Numbered from the stretch's first letter, positions 24,257 to 36,123 are shown. The stretch: 64,000 bases of DNA from Smaragdicoccus niigatensis DSM 44881 = NBRC 103563 (GCF_000380645.1 NZ_AQXZ01000019.1:648761-712760), one strand, 5' to 3'. The notes: generated by a model not told the origin, from the sequence alone. Made by a program: numbers and translations.

Positions 24257-25480
24257 CTAACGAGTTACGAGATGACCGCGGTGCTCTCTCAATGCCGTCC
24301 GGAGTCCGCGTCGACGTCCGGTCCCCGAGTTGACCGCTCCCCGCTCGATCTGCCCGAACATCCGCTCCGAATGTGTCTCCGGCGCATTGTCGGCAGAGTC
24401 TTTGAGGTACTTGTTCGGCACCGACAGCTTGAAGATCGTGCGCCAGGCCTTCCCGTACTGCACGAGCAGCGGTCCGGTCGTGTACGGCAGGTCGTACTTC
24501 TCGGTCAGCGCGCGAACGCGCACCGCGACCTCGCGGTAGCGGTTGCTCGGAATATCCGGGAAGAGATGGTGCTCGATCTGGTGGTCGAGATTGCCGGTCA
24601 TGAACGTCATCAACCGTCCGCCACTGATGTTGGCGCTGCCGAGCATCTGGCGGAGGTACCACTGCCCCTTGGTCTCATTCCGCAGGTCGTGGCGGGTGAA
24701 CTTCTCGGCGCCGTCCGGGAAGTGACCACAGAAGATCACCATGTTCGACCACACGTTGCGGATGGCGTTCGCGAGGAGATTCGCGGTCAGCGTCGTGCGC
24801 CACGCGGGACCGGTGAGCGCTGGGTAGATCACGTAGTCCTTGGTGATCTGCTTACTCGCCTTCGACAGGACGGCCGCCCGACGGCGCTCGAACTCGACCT
24901 GGTCCCGACGTCGCGCGTTGACGTTGTGCAACTGCAGGTACTGAATCGCGACGCCGTACTCGAAGAGCAGTTGGAGGACGAGGTTGTACACCGGATTGCC
25001 CAAGTGGAAGCGGCGCCACGGCTGGTCCCGGGTGACGCGCAGAACGCCGTATCCGACGTCGTCGTCCATGCCCAGAACGTTCGTGAACTTGTGATGGATG
25101 TGGTTGTGGACCTGCTTCCAGTGGGCCGACGGATCCGGGTTGTCCCACTCCCAGGTCGACGAATGGATCTCGGGGTCGTTCATCCAGTCCCATTGACCGT
25201 GCATGACGTTATGCCCGATCTCCATGTTCTCGACGATCTTCGCGACGCCGAGCGTACCGGCGCCGAGCCACCACGCACCGCGACGGCGACTGGCGAACAG
25301 CAGGAGTCGAGCAGAAACCTCGAGCCCGCGCTGGAACCGAATGACGGATCGGATGTAGCGCGCGTCCCGATCACCACGATCTGCTTCGACGTCCCTGCGG
25401 ATTTGGTCGAGCTCGACCGCCAACGCCTCGACGTCGGCATCGGACAGGTGCGCAAAAGCGCGAATGTTGGTGATTGCCAT
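24257..25480 (-). CDS. DesA3-type membrane fatty-acid desaturase, copy 1
   Basis: A 407-residue membrane acyl-CoA desaturase of the DesA3 family; relatives introduce the delta-9 double bond in stearoyl-CoA. Histidine boxes: HNVMHGQ (about 90-96), HNHIHH (125-130) and HQIEHH near 300, giving the diiron ligands. Start at ATG 25480 (MAITNIRAFAHL) with GAGGGG upstream; the frame extends eleven codons further without a ribosome site. It is a tandem paralogue of the next gene, matching in the N-terminal segment and all boxes; M. tuberculosis has a single copy here (Rv3229c). Electrons probably come from the reductase gene at 26894-28009. Confidence 0.93.
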   Translation of the reverse strand: MAITNIRAFAHLSDADVEALAVELDQIRRDVEADRGDRDARYIRSVIRFQRGLEVSARLLLFASRRRGAWWLGAGTLGVAKIVENMEIGHNVMHGQWDWMNDPEIHSSTWEWDNPDPSAHWKQVHNHIHHKFTNVLGMDDDVGYGVLRVTRDQPWRRFHLGNPVYNLVLQLLFEYGVAIQYLQLHNVNARRRDQVEFERRRAAVLSKASKQITKDYVIYPALTGPAWRTTLTANLLANAIRNVWSNMVIFCGHFPDGAEKFTRHDLRNETKGQWYLRQMLGSANISGGRLMTFMTGNLDHQIEHHLFPDIPSNRYREVAVRVRALTEKYDLPYTTGPLLVQYGKAWRTIFKLSVPNKYLKDSADNAPETHSERMFGQIERGAVNSGTGRRRGLRTALREHRGHLVTR

Positions 25481-25561
25481 GTAAACCCCTCGAGGAACGT
25501 GCCGTCGCTCCAATGGTTACGGCTCCGTTACCGGCTTCGTTGAAGGGTAAACAGATCAAGG

Positions 25562-26866
25562 TCAATGCCGCAGGGATTCCGCCCGACTCTTGAACTCGGC
25601 CTTCTTGTCCTTGGCCTGCGCCTTCAGAGAAGCCTTCTTCTCGCGGGCCTGCTGCTTGACCTTCTCCATCGCCGAACGCAGTCCCTCGCGTCGATCGTTG
25701 TCCGGGTCGAGGCGGTTTGCCATGTTCGTCAGCACGTCGGCGAACTTGCGCTCCGACGACGTCTCCGGAGCGTCGTCCGCGGTGCGGCGCAGCCACTGGT
25801 CCGGCAGCGCGAGCTTGTGGATCGTGCGGAAAGCCAGCAGGTACTGCTTCATCATTGAGCCGGTCGTGTACGGAAGGTCGTACTTGTCGCACAACTCCTG
25901 GACCCGGACCGAGATCTCGGCGTAGCGATTGCTCGGCAGGTCCGGGAACATGTGGTGCTCGATCTGGTAGCTCAGATTGCCGCTGAGGAACGCCATCGCG
26001 GGACCGGCCTTGAAATTCGCACTGCCGAGCATCTGGCGCAGGTACCACTCGGCGTGTGTCTCGTTCTCGTACTGCTCCTTGGTGAACTTCTCGGCACCAT
26101 CGGGGAAGTGACCGCAGAAGATGACGGCATACGTCCACAGGTTCCGTGCGAGGTTGGCCGTGGCATTGGCGACCATCGTGCGCTTCCACACCGGACCCGA
26201 GAGCGCCGGATAGATCACGTAGTCCTTGCTGAGCTGGCGCGCAGCCTTCATCCAGAACTGCTTATCGGCCTCGGACCAACGCTGAGTGGGCGGGACACCG
26301 TCCTTCAGCTTCTGCGCATGCAGGTCGTGCAGGGCGATGCCCCACTCGAAGGTCGCCGCGAGCAGGATATTCGCCAGCGGCTGAGCGAGATGCTTGGGCT
26401 CCCACTTGACGTCGCGGGTCATGCGCAGGATGCCGAAGCCCAGATCCTCGTCCATGTCGAGGACGTTCGTGTACAGGTGGTGCGAGTAGTTGTGGGCGCG
26501 CTTCCACTGCTCGGACGAGCCCGCCATATCCCACTCCCACGAGGTCGAGTGGATCTCCGGATCGTTCATCCAGTCCCACTGCCCGTGGCTCACGTTGTGG
26601 CCGAGCTCCATGTTCTCGATGATCTTCGAGAGCGCGAGCGCGACGGTGCCCGCAACCCAGGCGGTACGGCTCTTGCCAGCGAAGATCGTCGCACGCCCCG
26701 CCAGTTCCAGCAGGCGCTGCGTACGAATCGCCCGGCGGATATAACGTGCATCCCGCTCACCACGGCTGCTTTCGATGTCGCGACGGATCGCGTCGAGTTC
26801 GGCGCCCAGCGCTTCGACATCGGCGTCAGTCAGGTGCGCATACGTTTTGATATCGGTGATGGCCAC
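25562..26866 (-). CDS. DesA3-type membrane fatty-acid desaturase, copy 2
   Basis: A 434-residue paralogue of the preceding desaturase, with boxes HNVSHGQ, HNYSHH and HQIEHH and the same DYVIYPALSGP and FCGHFPDGAEKFT segments. A C-terminal tail of about 45 residues rich in Lys, Ala and Glu (a charged helix) is absent from copy 1. GTG 26866 has GGAGGAC upstream. The two copies are 81 bases apart on one strand and follow the ferredoxin reductase, 27 bases away, an operon of reductase-desaturase-desaturase. Known relatives require the Rv3230c reductase as partner. Confidence 0.94.
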   Translation of the reverse strand: MAITDIKTYAHLTDADVEALGAELDAIRRDIESSRGERDARYIRRAIRTQRLLELAGRATIFAGKSRTAWVAGTVALALSKIIENMELGHNVSHGQWDWMNDPEIHSTSWEWDMAGSSEQWKRAHNYSHHLYTNVLDMDEDLGFGILRMTRDVKWEPKHLAQPLANILLAATFEWGIALHDLHAQKLKDGVPPTQRWSEADKQFWMKAARQLSKDYVIYPALSGPVWKRTMVANATANLARNLWTYAVIFCGHFPDGAEKFTKEQYENETHAEWYLRQMLGSANFKAGPAMAFLSGNLSYQIEHHMFPDLPSNRYAEISVRVQELCDKYDLPYTTGSMMKQYLLAFRTIHKLALPDQWLRRTADDAPETSSERKFADVLTNMANRLDPDNDRREGLRSAMEKVKQQAREKKASLKAQAKDKKAEFKSRAESLRH

Positions 26867-26893
26867 GCGGCCAGTCCTCCATGGATTGTTTTG

Positions 26894-28009
26894 CTAGACG
26901 TCAAGAGCACAGTCGCCCGCGGCGACCGATATGCATGTCTGAATTCTCTCACCCTCGTGGTGGGTCGCACCAGAACGCAAGTCGCGAACTGCACCCGCGG
27001 TCAACGTCACCACACAGGTCTGACAGATGCCCATCCGGCACCCGAACGGCATTTGAACTCCCGCCGACTCCCCTGCGTGCAGCAACGGAGTTGCCCCGTC
27101 GGCGTGGATTTCGCGACCCGATCGCGCGAACGCCACCGTTCCGCCCTGGCCACCTGCACCCACGCGCGAGATTTCGAATCGCTCGGTGTGCAGCTTGTCC
27201 GCGATCCCTTCGCGCAGCCAGCGCTGCTCGATCTCCTCCAGCATGGCAATCGGCCCACAAGCCCACGTCTGCCGCTCTCGCCAGTCGGGGTAGAGCTGGT
27301 CCAGCGAATCGAGCGAGAAGCGCCCCTGGGAGCGCGTCAGCTGAAGATGGCTGACGATGTTGGGATGCGACGCGGCGAGAGCCTTGAGCTCATCGCCGAA
27401 CAGAACGTCGTCGGCAGTCGGCGCGGAGTGCACATGGACGACGTCGGGTAGCTGCCCACGGCGGTCCATGGTCCGCAGCATCGCGATGACCGGAGTGAGG
27501 CCACTGCCCGCGGTGAGGAACAGGATCTTCTCCGGCGGTGGTGCCGGCAGAGCGAAGTTTCCCTTCGGTGCGGCGAGCCGAACGATGGTTCCCTCCGGAA
27601 CGCCGTTGACCAGGTGCGATGACAGCTGACCCTCGGGCATCGCCTTGACCGTGATCGAGATGAGCTTGCCCTCGGGATGCGGCGGCGACGTCAGCGAATA
27701 GGAGCGCCAATTCCACCGCCCGTCGAGGAGCACCCCGATGCCGATGTACTGCCCCGGCTGGTACCGGAAGTTGAAGCCCCACCCCGGCTTGATGAACAGG
27801 GTCGCGGAATCGTGCGTCTCGCGGCGTACGTCCATGACCCGGCCGCGCAACTCCCGGGCGGACCACAACGGGTTCACCAAGTGGAGGTAGTCGTCCGGAA
27901 GCAGTGGAGTCGTCACCCGTGAGGCGATTCCACGCAAAACGTTCAGCCGCGGTCGACCGGGTGCCGCAACGGCAGCCGCCGGTGCCTCCAGCCAGTCGCG
28001 CAAACCCAT
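26894..28009 (-). CDS. Ferredoxin/flavodoxin-type reductase, DesA3 partner (Rv3230c-like)
   Basis: A 371-residue flavo-iron-sulfur reductase passing electrons from NADPH to the desaturases. The FAD domain shows [24 protein letters not shown] (RxYS motif); the nucleotide domain [19 protein letters not shown] and [13 protein letters not shown]; the C-terminal 2Fe-2S domain CRMGICQTC plus a distant Cys (IQTC). This is the class I three-domain order seen in Rv3230c. ATG 28009 has GAGGAGAG upstream. First gene of the operon with the two desaturases. Confidence 0.93.
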   Translation of the reverse strand: MGLRDWLEAPAAAVAAPGRPRLNVLRGIASRVTTPLLPDDYLHLVNPLWSARELRGRVMDVRRETHDSATLFIKPGWGFNFRYQPGQYIGIGVLLDGRWNWRSYSLTSPPHPEGKLISITVKAMPEGQLSSHLVNGVPEGTIVRLAAPKGNFALPAPPPEKILFLTAGSGLTPVIAMLRTMDRRGQLPDVVHVHSAPTADDVLFGDELKALAASHPNIVSHLQLTRSQGRFSLDSLDQLYPDWRERQTWACGPIAMLEEIEQRWLREGIADKLHTERFEISRVGAGGQGGTVAFARSGREIHADGATPLLHAGESAGVQMPFGCRMGICQTCVVTLTAGAVRDLRSGATHHEGERIQTCISVAAGDCALDV

Positions 28010-28086
28010 CGTTGTCTCTCCTCTACGCGAAACTCGCCATCAGGCTACGGCATCGTAGGTGACCTGTCGCCACGTCGTCTCGACGA

Positions 28087-28665
28087 TCAGAGAACCTTGG
28101 CCATTTCCAGTGCACCCAGGAGTGCGCCGAGCGAAGCGTCGCGCAGCTGCGCACGAGAAAACGCGTCGTCAGTCAGCCATTCGACCGTGAGAACCCGAAC
28201 GAACACCAGCCAGCTCATGACGACGGACGACAGCATCTGGCGGTGTTCGGCGTCGACGCCACTGACATCGATCAAGCGGCGTCGAAGTTCGTCGAGCTCC
28301 CCCTCGATGATCGACTGGATGATCGGGTCCCCGGCGAGCGTGCGGTTGGCCGCGAGCACGGTGTTTCGGTTGGCGGCGAAGTAGTCGATGTGTGCCTCGA
28401 GGCCGGCGGCGATCTGCTCGGCGAGCGGCGTCGAGGTATCTAACTCCGTTTTCGCGAGGAGCCCGTCCGCGGCCTGTCGATAAATCGCGGCAAAGAGGTC
28501 CCGCTTCGTCGGAAAGTGCCGGTAGAGCAGGGCGCGAGAGATCTGCCCACGTTCGGCGATGTCCTCCATCGAGACGTCGTCGTACGGCTTCACGGCGAAG
28601 AGGCTTGCGCCGACATCGACGAGTTGTCGCCGCCGTTCCTCGGCGGTCAGCCGGGTTCTCGTCAT
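28087..28665 (-). CDS. TetR-family regulator next to a dyad operator
   Basis: A 192-residue TetR protein. N-terminal DNA-binding domain: RRRQLVDVGASLFAVKPYDDVSMEDIAERGQISRALLYRHFPTKRDLF. The rest is helical and ligand binding. ATG 28665. Its start lies 12 bases from a 51-bp inverted-repeat region (28678-28728), and the gene on the other side encodes a membrane protein, so the usual divergent repressor-target arrangement applies. It could also control the desaturase operon, which lies downstream on the same strand, but no matching site is visible there. Confidence 0.91.
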   Translation of the reverse strand: MTRTRLTAEERRRQLVDVGASLFAVKPYDDVSMEDIAERGQISRALLYRHFPTKRDLFAAIYRQAADGLLAKTELDTSTPLAEQIAAGLEAHIDYFAANRNTVLAANRTLAGDPIIQSIIEGELDELRRRLIDVSGVDAEHRQMLSSVVMSWLVFVRVLTVEWLTDDAFSRAQLRDASLGALLGALEMAKVL

Positions 28666-28677
28666 CCGTCCAGCGTA

Positions 28678-28728
28678 GTTGACATGTGTCTACTTGCCGT
28701 CGTAGCGTCGTTGTAGACACATGTCAAC
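28678..28728. promoter_or_regulatory. Inverted 16-bp operator pair between divergent TetR and membrane genes
   Basis: GTTGACATGTGTCTAC (28678-28693) and its exact complement (28713-28728) are separated by 19 bases. Each arm contains TTGACA, a plausible -35 element for the transcript running inward toward the opposite gene, so a bound repressor would cover both promoters. Arm spacing puts the centres 35 bases apart. Confidence 0.8.
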
Positions 28729-28745
28729 TTAGGTTGGTGTTCGCC

Positions 28746-29210
28746 ATGCAGAGGCCTTTTGTGAGCTGGACCCTCGCCCAATGGGGTCTTCTCGTCATCG
28801 CACTCATCCACGTTCCGTGGGCCATCGCCGGATTCATCGCGGAGCCGAGCTTCGCCATCGGGCCGGACGCGCGCACGGCCAGCGTTCTCGGGATGGACTA
28901 CAACGGCTGGCATGCGGTCGCGGGTCTGGTGCTTTTCGTCCCAGGTCTGTTCTTCGCGGTACGCAACTCGTGGTCCGTGCTGTATCTGCTGTTCGCGGGC
29001 GTGAGCGGCGGCCTATCCGGAGTGTGGGCGCTGGCGTCGTCACGCGTGCTCTACGTACTCCACATGCCGAACCACATTCCCGACGCGATACTCCACCTCG
29101 TCACGGCGACGATCATGGTGGCCATCGCCGTCCTTCAGGTACGGCGGGACGGCGGCTGGCGAAACACGTTACGGGACCTGCCATGGCGGCCGATCCGGTC
29201 CGCTACATGA
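28746..29210 (+). CDS. DUF4383-like small membrane protein
   Basis: A 154-residue protein with four hydrophobic helices (about 13-30, 49-68, 72-92, 112-130) and a basic C-terminal tail. The pattern YNGWHAVAGLVLFVPGLFF and NHIPDAILHLVTATI resembles DUF4383 proteins; I am moderately sure of the family. ATG 28746 follows the operator by 17 bases. It is the likely target of the divergent TetR regulator. Function unknown. Its 3' end overlaps the convergent DUF6912 gene by eight bases. Confidence 0.75.
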   Translation: MQRPFVSWTLAQWGLLVIALIHVPWAIAGFIAEPSFAIGPDARTASVLGMDYNGWHAVAGLVLFVPGLFFAVRNSWSVLYLLFAGVSGGLSGVWALASSRVLYVLHMPNHIPDAILHLVTATIMVAIAVLQVRRDGGWRNTLRDLPWRPIRSAT

Positions 29211-29706
29211 GCTCCAGCAGGAACGGCAGCTCCTGCTGCGCGTACCACGCGAGCGCATGGTCGGCGGCGGTGCTCACCACAAACTCGGCATCCGGATCAC
29301 CGAGGTCCGCCTCGTCAACGGCCATGACCGCGGCCTCGACGTCCTCGGTCGCGTCCGCGGTGTCGAGATGGGCCGACGCCACCTGATCGAGCCGAACCGG
29401 GTCGGATACGCGGACGACGGCGTCGTCGAGGTCGGGTCGCAGCACGGCATTCGGTACGTCCGCCGCAATCACCGCCCGCCGGAAGACGACGGGGTTGCCC
29501 GAAGCATGTTCACCCGAGATCAGCCGCAGGGACGCCCGCGCCGCCTCCTCGAGTGCGATTTCCGAGAGTTCTTCGTCGTCGCCCTCCGCATACGACTCCC
29601 GGAGAGCGGGCGTCACCGCGAACGCGGTACCGGACAGCGGAAAGAACTGCCCGTCAGCGACGAGCTGCTCGAGCACCGACACCGTGGCCGGGACGTAGAT
29701 CCTCAT
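29203..29706 (-). CDS. DUF6912 family protein (Rv3231c-like)
   Basis: A 167-residue soluble acidic protein starting MRIYVPATVSVLEQL, with no membrane helix or known catalytic motif. Family members occur across Mycobacteriales in this neighbourhood. ATG 29706 overlaps the stop of the upstream acyltransferase gene by ATGA, so it is translationally coupled to it. Function unknown; the coupling hints at lipid metabolism but proves nothing. Confidence 0.8.
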   Translation of the reverse strand: MRIYVPATVSVLEQLVADGQFFPLSGTAFAVTPALRESYAEGDDEELSEIALEEAARASLRLISGEHASGNPVVFRRAVIAADVPNAVLRPDLDDAVVRVSDPVRLDQVASAHLDTADATEDVEAAVMAVDEADLGDPDAEFVVSTAADHALAWYAQQELPFLLELM

Positions 29707-31097
29707 CGCTCGTCACACACCCGCAGCAACTCCTCCAACGATTCACGCAGCAGACTGCGCAACACCTCGATGTCGGGCATGGCGTCCCGATCCGCGTTGA
29801 GTCCGTAGTACACCGAGCCGTCATAGGACGTCATGCCGATGCTCAGCGCCTGATCGCGCAGCAACGGCGACACCGGGAACATGTCGACCATCTGCGCCCC
29901 ACCGATGTACATCGGGACCTGCGGCCCGGGTGCGTTCGTGATCATGACGTTGAAGGCTCCGGGCTCGAAGCCGACGGCGGCCCGAACACTCATGGCATGC
30001 AGGCTCGCGGGCGCAAAACCCGCGAGCCGGACGAGCGTGCGAGCGCGAACAGGCTTGCGACGGTTTCCATTACGCGTCGCATGCGCGACGTGCGACAAGC
30101 GGATCACGGGATTCGGTTCCCCGACCGGCAGGTCGATGAGGAACGACGACACCTCGCTGGGACCCGAGTCCGCCGAATCTCCGACGTACACCGACATCGG
30201 CACGAGGCCGCGCAGGGTCGTCGAAGCGGTCAGAAGTTCGCCGCGCGAATACATCCAGTTCCGGAGAGCGCCGGCGACGACCGCGAGAATGACGTCGTTG
30301 ATCGTGCATTCGAAGCGCTCGCGAATGCGCCGGTAATCCGACAGCGGCGTCTTCACGACCGCGAACCGCCGATGCAGCGAGTTCGGGACATTGAGCGGGC
30401 TGGTGGGAACCGACCGCGTGACCGTCGAGAAGTTTGCGATGGGCTTCGCGAGGTCTTTCAGCGTCGACTTCACGGACTTGCCGACTTCCTCGGCCGCCCG
30501 CTTGACCAGTACATTTCCCAGTCCCGGACGGAGTGCTATCTCAGCGAGTGCACCGACGGCAAGACCGACACCGGACGGCTCGCGATCCGGATGCCACTGG
30601 TCATCGGCGATCGCGCGCGGCGACCGGCTCGCGTCGAGAATGACGTGTCCGATGTCGAGACTGACCTCACCGTCGACCAAACCCGAATGCGACTTCGTGT
30701 AGATGGCGAGACGATCGTTCGACAATCCCTCGATGAGGTACATCTCCCAGAGCGGACGGGACCGGTCGAGACGCTGCGACGACAGCCGAGAAACGAGGTC
30801 GTACAGCTGATCGTCCGTGCCCGGACTCGGCAGCGCGGACCGCCGGATGTGATAGGTCAGGTCGAAGTCACGATCGTCGACCCACACCGGACGGCTGAGG
30901 CTGAGTGGAACGGTACGAACCTTCTGGCGGTAACGAGGAACCAACGCCAGGCGTCGCTCGACAATTTCGATGAGCCGGTCGTACGTCAGCTCGCCGGACG
31001 AATTGTCCACGATCGCAAGGGAACCGATGTGCATGGGCACCGTGGCGGTCTCGTGCAGGAGGAAAGAAGCGTCCTGCAGCGTCAGCCTCGATACCAT
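29703..31097 (-). CDS. WS/DGAT-family acyltransferase with altered catalytic motif
   Basis: A 464-residue member of the bacterial wax ester synthase/diacylglycerol acyltransferase family (M. tuberculosis Rv3233c/Rv3234c region). Both halves are present: N-terminal chloramphenicol-acetyltransferase-like fold with PLWEMYLIEGL and the C-terminal DUF1298 segment with FNVMITNAPGPQVPMYIGGA. The canonical HHxxxDG is changed: residues 137-143 read HSGLVDG, so Ser138 replaces the second histidine (codon TCG on the minus strand, checked by hand). Activity may be reduced, changed or lost. ATG 31097 has AAGGGG upstream. Coupled to the DUF6912 gene downstream. Confidence 0.9.
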   Translation of the reverse strand: MVSRLTLQDASFLLHETATVPMHIGSLAIVDNSSGELTYDRLIEIVERRLALVPRYRQKVRTVPLSLSRPVWVDDRDFDLTYHIRRSALPSPGTDDQLYDLVSRLSSQRLDRSRPLWEMYLIEGLSNDRLAIYTKSHSGLVDGEVSLDIGHVILDASRSPRAIADDQWHPDREPSGVGLAVGALAEIALRPGLGNVLVKRAAEEVGKSVKSTLKDLAKPIANFSTVTRSVPTSPLNVPNSLHRRFAVVKTPLSDYRRIRERFECTINDVILAVVAGALRNWMYSRGELLTASTTLRGLVPMSVYVGDSADSGPSEVSSFLIDLPVGEPNPVIRLSHVAHATRNGNRRKPVRARTLVRLAGFAPASLHAMSVRAAVGFEPGAFNVMITNAPGPQVPMYIGGAQMVDMFPVSPLLRDQALSIGMTSYDGSVYYGLNADRDAMPDIEVLRSLLRESLEELLRVCDER

Positions 31098-31188
31098 CGG
31101 ACCCCTTCCCCGCGACGCTGATTCTGCGGTAGCCGCAGAGTGTGCCTTGTCCCGTGCGCCCCCACCCTATCGCGGGATCCGGAACTCG

Positions 31189-31701
31189 GTGAGGGGGGTC
31201 TGGGCATGGCACCCTCGCCGCGTGACCCCCGAGATCAGCCGGCGTCCCGCGGTGACCCCCGCACCTGCGCTCGAGCCCGAGATGGGCAACCCGACGCCCT
31301 GCATGCCACGTCGATTCGCACCTCGTGCGTCACCGCATGACGGACGATCCGGGCACCCACTCCCCGATCGGGTGATCAATGAGTTCGAGGTAGCGGCGCG
31401 CGTTTTCGCCGAAGGCGTCTTTCGCACACTCCTGGAGGTCATGGACCGGCGCCGCGCGTTCGCCCAGCTCCACCCACATCTCGATCCCGCGATTCGCGAA
31501 TCCATCCAGAATCGCCTCACCGCGCGGCGGCCGAGTACCAGCGTCGCCGCCCTGCGGCGGGTGCGAGTGCAAGCGGTCAGCCGCGGCGTCGCGGAGGCAT
31601 TCGGCACGTTCTCGCGCGGAAACCGCGTGCACGCCATCGCCGCCCGCATCACACAGGACTCGGACGGGCGATGGTTGCTCAGCGCGTTGGCGCTGCCGTG
31701 A
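31189..31701 (+). CDS. Rv3235/DUF6459 family protein
   Basis: A 170-residue protein whose C-terminal half is conserved in the family: FEVAARVFAEGVFRTLLEVMDRRRAFAQLHPHLDP, then RVHAIAARITQDSDGRWLLSAL. The N-terminal part is Pro/Arg-rich and poorly conserved. Start uncertain: GTG 31189 or GTG 31222, neither with a strong ribosome site. Divergent from the acyltransferase and convergent with the DUF5994 gene, which overlaps its last 23 bases. Function unknown; conserved near secA1 in M. tuberculosis. Confidence 0.78.
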   Translation: MRGVWAWHPRRVTPEISRRPAVTPAPALEPEMGNPTPCMPRRFAPRASPHDGRSGHPLPDRVINEFEVAARVFAEGVFRTLLEVMDRRRAFAQLHPHLDPAIRESIQNRLTARRPSTSVAALRRVRVQAVSRGVAEAFGTFSRGNRVHAIAARITQDSDGRWLLSALALP

Positions 31702-32116
31702 GTCCTCCATGCGCGGAAGGCGAACCCAGTCGAACCAGACGGTCGGTCTTGGCCGATAAGGTGCCTGCGGGCACCACGACGAGCGCCAACCGGGCAGCCC
31801 GGCCGAATACGTACATGACTCCATCCGGCTGGTCGAACGATGGCGGACACAACCGCACCCCGTCCGCCGGCTCGATTGTCGGCTGCCGACGGTTCACGTC
31901 ATTCCAGCGGAAACTCACCTGAGTGACGGTGCCTGTTCGGAATGTCACGGCGTTGATGAGATCGTGCAGCTCAACGACCAGACTCGTCGTCCACGGCCAC
32001 CACACTCCATCGACTCGTCCGACCGCGGGTTCCGACGCCTTCCGCAGCAGCAGGCGCGGTGTTCGGTTGGTTTCGGCATAGGGGTGCCGTCGGGCCGATT
32101 CTCCGCTGTGCGTCAC
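31679..32116 (-). CDS. DUF5994 family protein
   Basis: A 145-residue soluble protein with the family opening RLLLRKASEPAVGRVDGVWWPWTTSLVVELHDLI, and VSFRWNDVNRRQPTIEPADGVRL. No catalytic residues recognised. In many actinomycetes this family occurs as small scattered copies of unknown function. Overlaps the DUF6459 gene tail-to-tail by 23 bases. 132 bases separate it from the secA1 stop. Confidence 0.8.
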   Translation of the reverse strand: MTHSGESARRHPYAETNRTPRLLLRKASEPAVGRVDGVWWPWTTSLVVELHDLINAVTFRTGTVTQVSFRWNDVNRRQPTIEPADGVRLCPPSFDQPDGVMYVFGRAARLALVVVPAGTLSAKTDRLVRLGSPSAHGGLTAAPTR

Positions 32117-32221
32117 TACGACGGCTCCCTACGGCTAGGCGAGACTAGCCAGGCACTCGAATCAGCGACGGCGCGACCTTGATTGGCCGACGCACGAAGT
32201 GCCACCGATGCCCCGACTCTA

Positions 32222-32239
32222 CGCCGAGCCCTCTCGGCG
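32222..32239 (-). terminator. Hairpin after secA1
   Basis: CGCCGAG (32222-32228) and CTCGGCG (32233-32239) pair across a 4-base loop, 9 bases beyond the secA1 stop codon on the minus strand. No T tract follows, so termination strength is uncertain. Confidence 0.45.
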
Positions 32240-32248
32240 CTGCCGTGA

Positions 32249-35041
<2,793 letters not shown>

Positions 35042-35132
35042 GATTCCCCATGTTAGGCGTTCGCCCGGAGAGGCACAGGATGTGCCTGGCGCCCGGTGTG
35101 CCCAAGCTTCGCAAAATGACGTGAAACACGAG

Positions 35133-35161
35133 GGCCGGGCACCTCATCGAGATGCCCGGCC
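35133..35161 (-). terminator. Strong hairpin between hpf and secA1
   Basis: GGCCGGGCA (35133-35141) pairs exactly with 35153-35161, and the 11-base loop can fold further (CTC/GAG). It follows the hpf stop by 18 bases on the minus strand. Without a T tract on either side it may be a weak terminator or processing site. Confidence 0.6.
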
Positions 35162-35178
35162 GCTACCAAACGTGACAA

Positions 35179-35865
35179 CTACGCGAGCCGAATAAGCCCG
35201 TAGTCGAATGCGTGCCGCCGATAGACGACACTCGGACGGTCTGTCTCCTTGTCATGGAAGAGGAAGAAGTCGTGACCGACGAGCTCCATTGCGGAGAGTG
35301 CCTCGTCGACTGTCATGGGATTGTCGGGGTGCTCCTTGACTCGCACCACGCGACCCGGCCCGTCCGGAAGGGGCTCACGCTTCTTCTTTTTGTTGATGGG
35401 TGCGGACATCTCGGACGCTTCTTGCCCATCCATCGCGAGAGTCGCGGTGGCCTCGGCAACCGAGATGAGTTTCTTTCCGCCGTAGTGAACCTGCCGCCGG
35501 TCCTTGGCTCGGCGCAGTCTGGACTCGAGCTTGGCGCACACCGCTTCGAGTGCGGCATAGAAGCTGTCGGCCGCTGCTTCGGCGCGGACTACCGGGCCTT
35601 TGCGACGGACGGTGATCTCGACATGCTGACAGCTCTTGCGCTGACGACGATTGCGCTCGTGAAAAAGCTCGACGTCGTAGAGATGGATGGATGGGTCAAA
35701 CCGCTGAAGCCGGGATAGTTTCTCCGAGACGTAAATTCGAAAGTGATCTGGTACCTCGACGTTGCGACCTTTAACGACGATCTCGACGTCTGGCGATTCA
35801 GGAGTCTGTTCCAGCGTTTCGTCCGCTGGAGCCTCGAAAACCGGTGATTCAGAAACGGTTGTCAC
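35179..35865 (-). CDS. hpf: Long-form ribosome hibernation promoting factor (Rv3241c-like)
   Basis: A 228-residue long HPF that dimerises and inactivates ribosomes in stationary phase. The N-terminal domain (about 25-135) carries VEIVVKGRNVEVPDHFRIYVSEKLSRL and the conserved basic strand-helix core; a linker rich in Lys follows, and the C-terminal dimer domain has NPMTVDEALSAMELVGHDFFLFHDKETDRPSVVYRRH. GTG 35865 with GGGGAGG upstream. The 258-base upstream region probably contains a growth-phase promoter. Order comF-hpf-secA1 matches the M. tuberculosis order. Confidence 0.93.
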   Translation of the reverse strand: MTTVSESPVFEAPADETLEQTPESPDVEIVVKGRNVEVPDHFRIYVSEKLSRLQRFDPSIHLYDVELFHERNRRQRKSCQHVEITVRRKGPVVRAEAAADSFYAALEAVCAKLESRLRRAKDRRQVHYGGKKLISVAEATATLAMDGQEASEMSAPINKKKKREPLPDGPGRVVRVKEHPDNPMTVDEALSAMELVGHDFFLFHDKETDRPSVVYRRHAFDYGLIRLA

Positions 35866-36123
35866 TCGTACCTCCCCGAATGCGATTACGTCTAAACAGC
35901 TTTCGCCGATTTCGTGGCGAATGTCTGCACATTTCAGACGTATCTAGGAACTGGATGACGTGCCAACTGGGCATGCGCGCCCGGCACTAGAGAATGGGCA
36001 CCACCTCCCACCGTGCATCGGGTGTGTGAACCGAAGGTAGTCCCCTTTTGCAGGCAAATCCAGCGCTTCTGTGGACTTCGCACAATTCTGTTACGAGGTT
36101 TTAAACAACTCCCCAGCATCGAA
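35866..36123. other. Upstream region of hpf
   Basis: 258 bases from the comF stop to the hpf start. A nested dyad lies at 35960-35987 (outer arms GTGCC and GGCAC, inner GGGC and GCCC), which could shape the hpf leader or end comF transcription. AT-rich bases at about 36090-36110 (ggttttaaac) could form a promoter. No ORF seen. Confidence 0.4.
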
